A stretch of 64,000 bases of DNA, taken from contig JAVHKY010000052.1 in the NCBI GenBank assembly GCA_035079385.1, positions 10,044,001 to 10,108,000 on the forward strand, read 5' to 3'. The DNA comes from Aspidiotus rigidus (taxonomy: Eukaryota; Arthropoda; Insecta; Hemiptera; Diaspididae). The notes under the pieces are model-generated. The model was not told where the DNA came from. It saw nothing but the letters and a program-made list of their open reading frames with translations, and did not search any database. Positions 62,671 to 64,000 of this stretch are shown piece by piece. Every line of letters starts with the position of its first letter. Position 1 is the first letter of the stretch. Made by a program: the position numbers and the translations under genes.

Positions 62671-62850
62671 ATGAGCAATTTCCTTAAAGAAGCTCATCAG
62701 AGTCTTATGTCAAAATCTACGATAAATTATATTAAAGAGTCGAAATTCATTGCAGTGGAAGTTATAAATGAAGAAAGGTGGAATACAACGACCCAAATTA
62801 TACTTTATTGTAATTACGAAAATTCACTTGACTACCTATATCGACAGTTT
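62671..62850 (+). CDS. Possible first coding exon of an unidentified gene
   Basis: The ATG at 62671 opens 60 codons (MSNFLKEAHQSLMSKSTINY...) and ends at CGACAGTTT|GTAAGT, a consensus splice donor in phase 0. The peptide has mixed, coding-like composition but no family I recognise. No second exon could be picked out before the window ends. Confidence 0.35.
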
Positions 62851-64000
62851 GTAAGTACAAAATAATAATCTTAATATCCGCTCGAAATTATAAGGATGCC
62901 ATAACTAAGGATACGCTGCGAATTATTTTCCTTTGTTGTTGTTGTTGTTGTTCTTCTTCTTATTATCTAACGGAAAGAAAATGAAATCTCACCGTTAGTC
63001 ATATAGACGTTAGCGAATCTAAATTACAAATAAATATCGGCAAGTGTGTAAGATCGGATTATCTCAACTTCGAAAAGAAAAACTTCTCACTATGTCTCAT
63101 CTAGATTCAATATCAACATATGAAAGTTGATTAATTCATGAGCGGAGAAGTTTAGCACTGATGCTAGGTAAAAGAAGAAGACTCGGTTGCCAGCGAGAGA
63201 AGGATTCAGACAGGCTATTACGAGTTCATAATTAACTCTATCTGAAAGAAAGATAAGATTAATGTTCAATAAAATATTCACTAACCTCGTCAGCTAAAAG
63301 CTGATCTTCGTCTGTTTCTTGATTCATCGATAATGGATATGAAAGTTTTATACGAAATCGATACAAGTACAACTCATAAAAGTACGAAATTTTCGAGCAA
63401 ACAATAACGCACGACCATTCGATTAAAGTGTGACAATTCCTTGAATGCCAGGTACCGGCGAGTGTCGAAGCATGAACAACCTTATTACCTAGGTACTAAT
63501 AAGAAGGAAAAACGTTCGGCAAGAAAAAACCCTGCACATTAGTCACTTTCTCCTATCTTGGGTATTTCAATCAATTGAAATTCGAAAATAGATTAGAGGC
63601 TCATTTTCGACAGCACCTATACAATATTTACCCTTAAGTACGTTCGCACATCACGCGTTTCAGGAAGGAGTCCTATTCTAAAGGAGACTAATCTACCCAA
63701 AACAAAACCGAGCATTGTCATAGATCCCCTCAAGGCGTGAGCAACTCCCCGATTCGCCCGATGTGGACGTACAGCTAGCTCAGGGTAGCGGAGAGCAAGA
63801 GGAGACACTATCACAGACTCGTAGGTATCATTTCAGGTAGACCACCGATCTATTAGACACAAGAAAAGAAGGAAAACCGGAGCTTCTTCTTCTGGAGTGG
63901 AGTTTGACTACTGGGATAGATCATCGGAGACAGATACGCCTTACCTATCGAAATAACTAGGACTGATGATGGATCAGCAACGTAATCACCTGACCTGATA
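62851..64000. other. No gene seen; possible intron of a gene starting at 62671
   Basis: Contains a short (GTT)n/(CTT)n run at 62934-62962. Frames on either strand are short and featureless. Confidence 0.4.

Overview
This 64 kb window is AT-rich eukaryotic nuclear DNA, almost certainly from an arthropod and most likely an insect. A spliced cuticular chitin-binding gene of the obstructor/CPAP3 type supports this, as do the retroelements (Ty3/gypsy, Penelope-like, RTE-like and R1-like, with a copia trace), a Helentron and very many short inverted-repeat elements. A hemipteran is possible, but the sequence does not settle the species. The window is dominated by transposable elements, many nested inside each other.

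Layout. 0-4.5 kb: unannotated DNA, a decaying ~146-bp tandem array, then a Ty3/gypsy integrase fragment with a probable LTR edge. 5.5-13.2 kb: a Helentron-type rolling-circle element on the minus strand (OTU protease-like/N-terminal ORF, a Rep/HUH region broken by frameshifts, an intact Pif1-like helicase), bracketed by inverted copies of a ~70-bp hairpin and carrying a 151-bp minisatellite. 13.2-13.8 kb: a short TIR element with an 8-bp target duplication, itself hit by another MITE. 14.2-19.6 kb: a degenerate Ty3/gypsy element with 220-bp LTR segments. A 380-bp MITE and a Penelope-like element with GIY-YIG endonuclease, 555-bp inverted arms, hammerhead-ribozyme-like cores and a 12-bp target duplication have inserted into it. 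20.2-23.2 kb: two 5'-truncated RTE-like retrotransposons in opposite orientation. 25.7-31.8 kb: MITEs and nested TIR elements. 32.0-35.8 kb: a 3.8-kb element with ~775-bp inverted terminal arms, a 10-bp flanking repeat and a possible captured exon.

38.9-43.9 kb (minus strand) holds the one host gene I can reconstruct. Its five coding exons sum to 720 nt and encode 239 residues: a signal peptide and three chitin-binding type-2 (CBM14) domains, closest in layout to obstructor-A/CPAP3-A. The last cysteine codon is completed across the final intron. Its introns contain foldback elements.

44-49.7 kb: inverted repeats and a 45-bp satellite carried inside a dispersed element. 49.9-54.2 kb: (GT)n, a 529-bp uninterrupted (ATT)n, then an R1-like non-LTR element with ORF1 (zinc knuckles) and a truncated ORF2 (endonuclease) joined by a TAATG stop-start. 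54.6-62.3 kb: foldback and TIR elements, including a 1.1-kb palindrome built of smaller palindromes and a TIR element holding a tRNA-like SINE head. A possible first exon with a good splice donor lies at 62.7 kb.

No bacterial-type operon, CRISPR array or rRNA gene is present. Coordinates of repeat edges were read by eye and may be off by a few bases.
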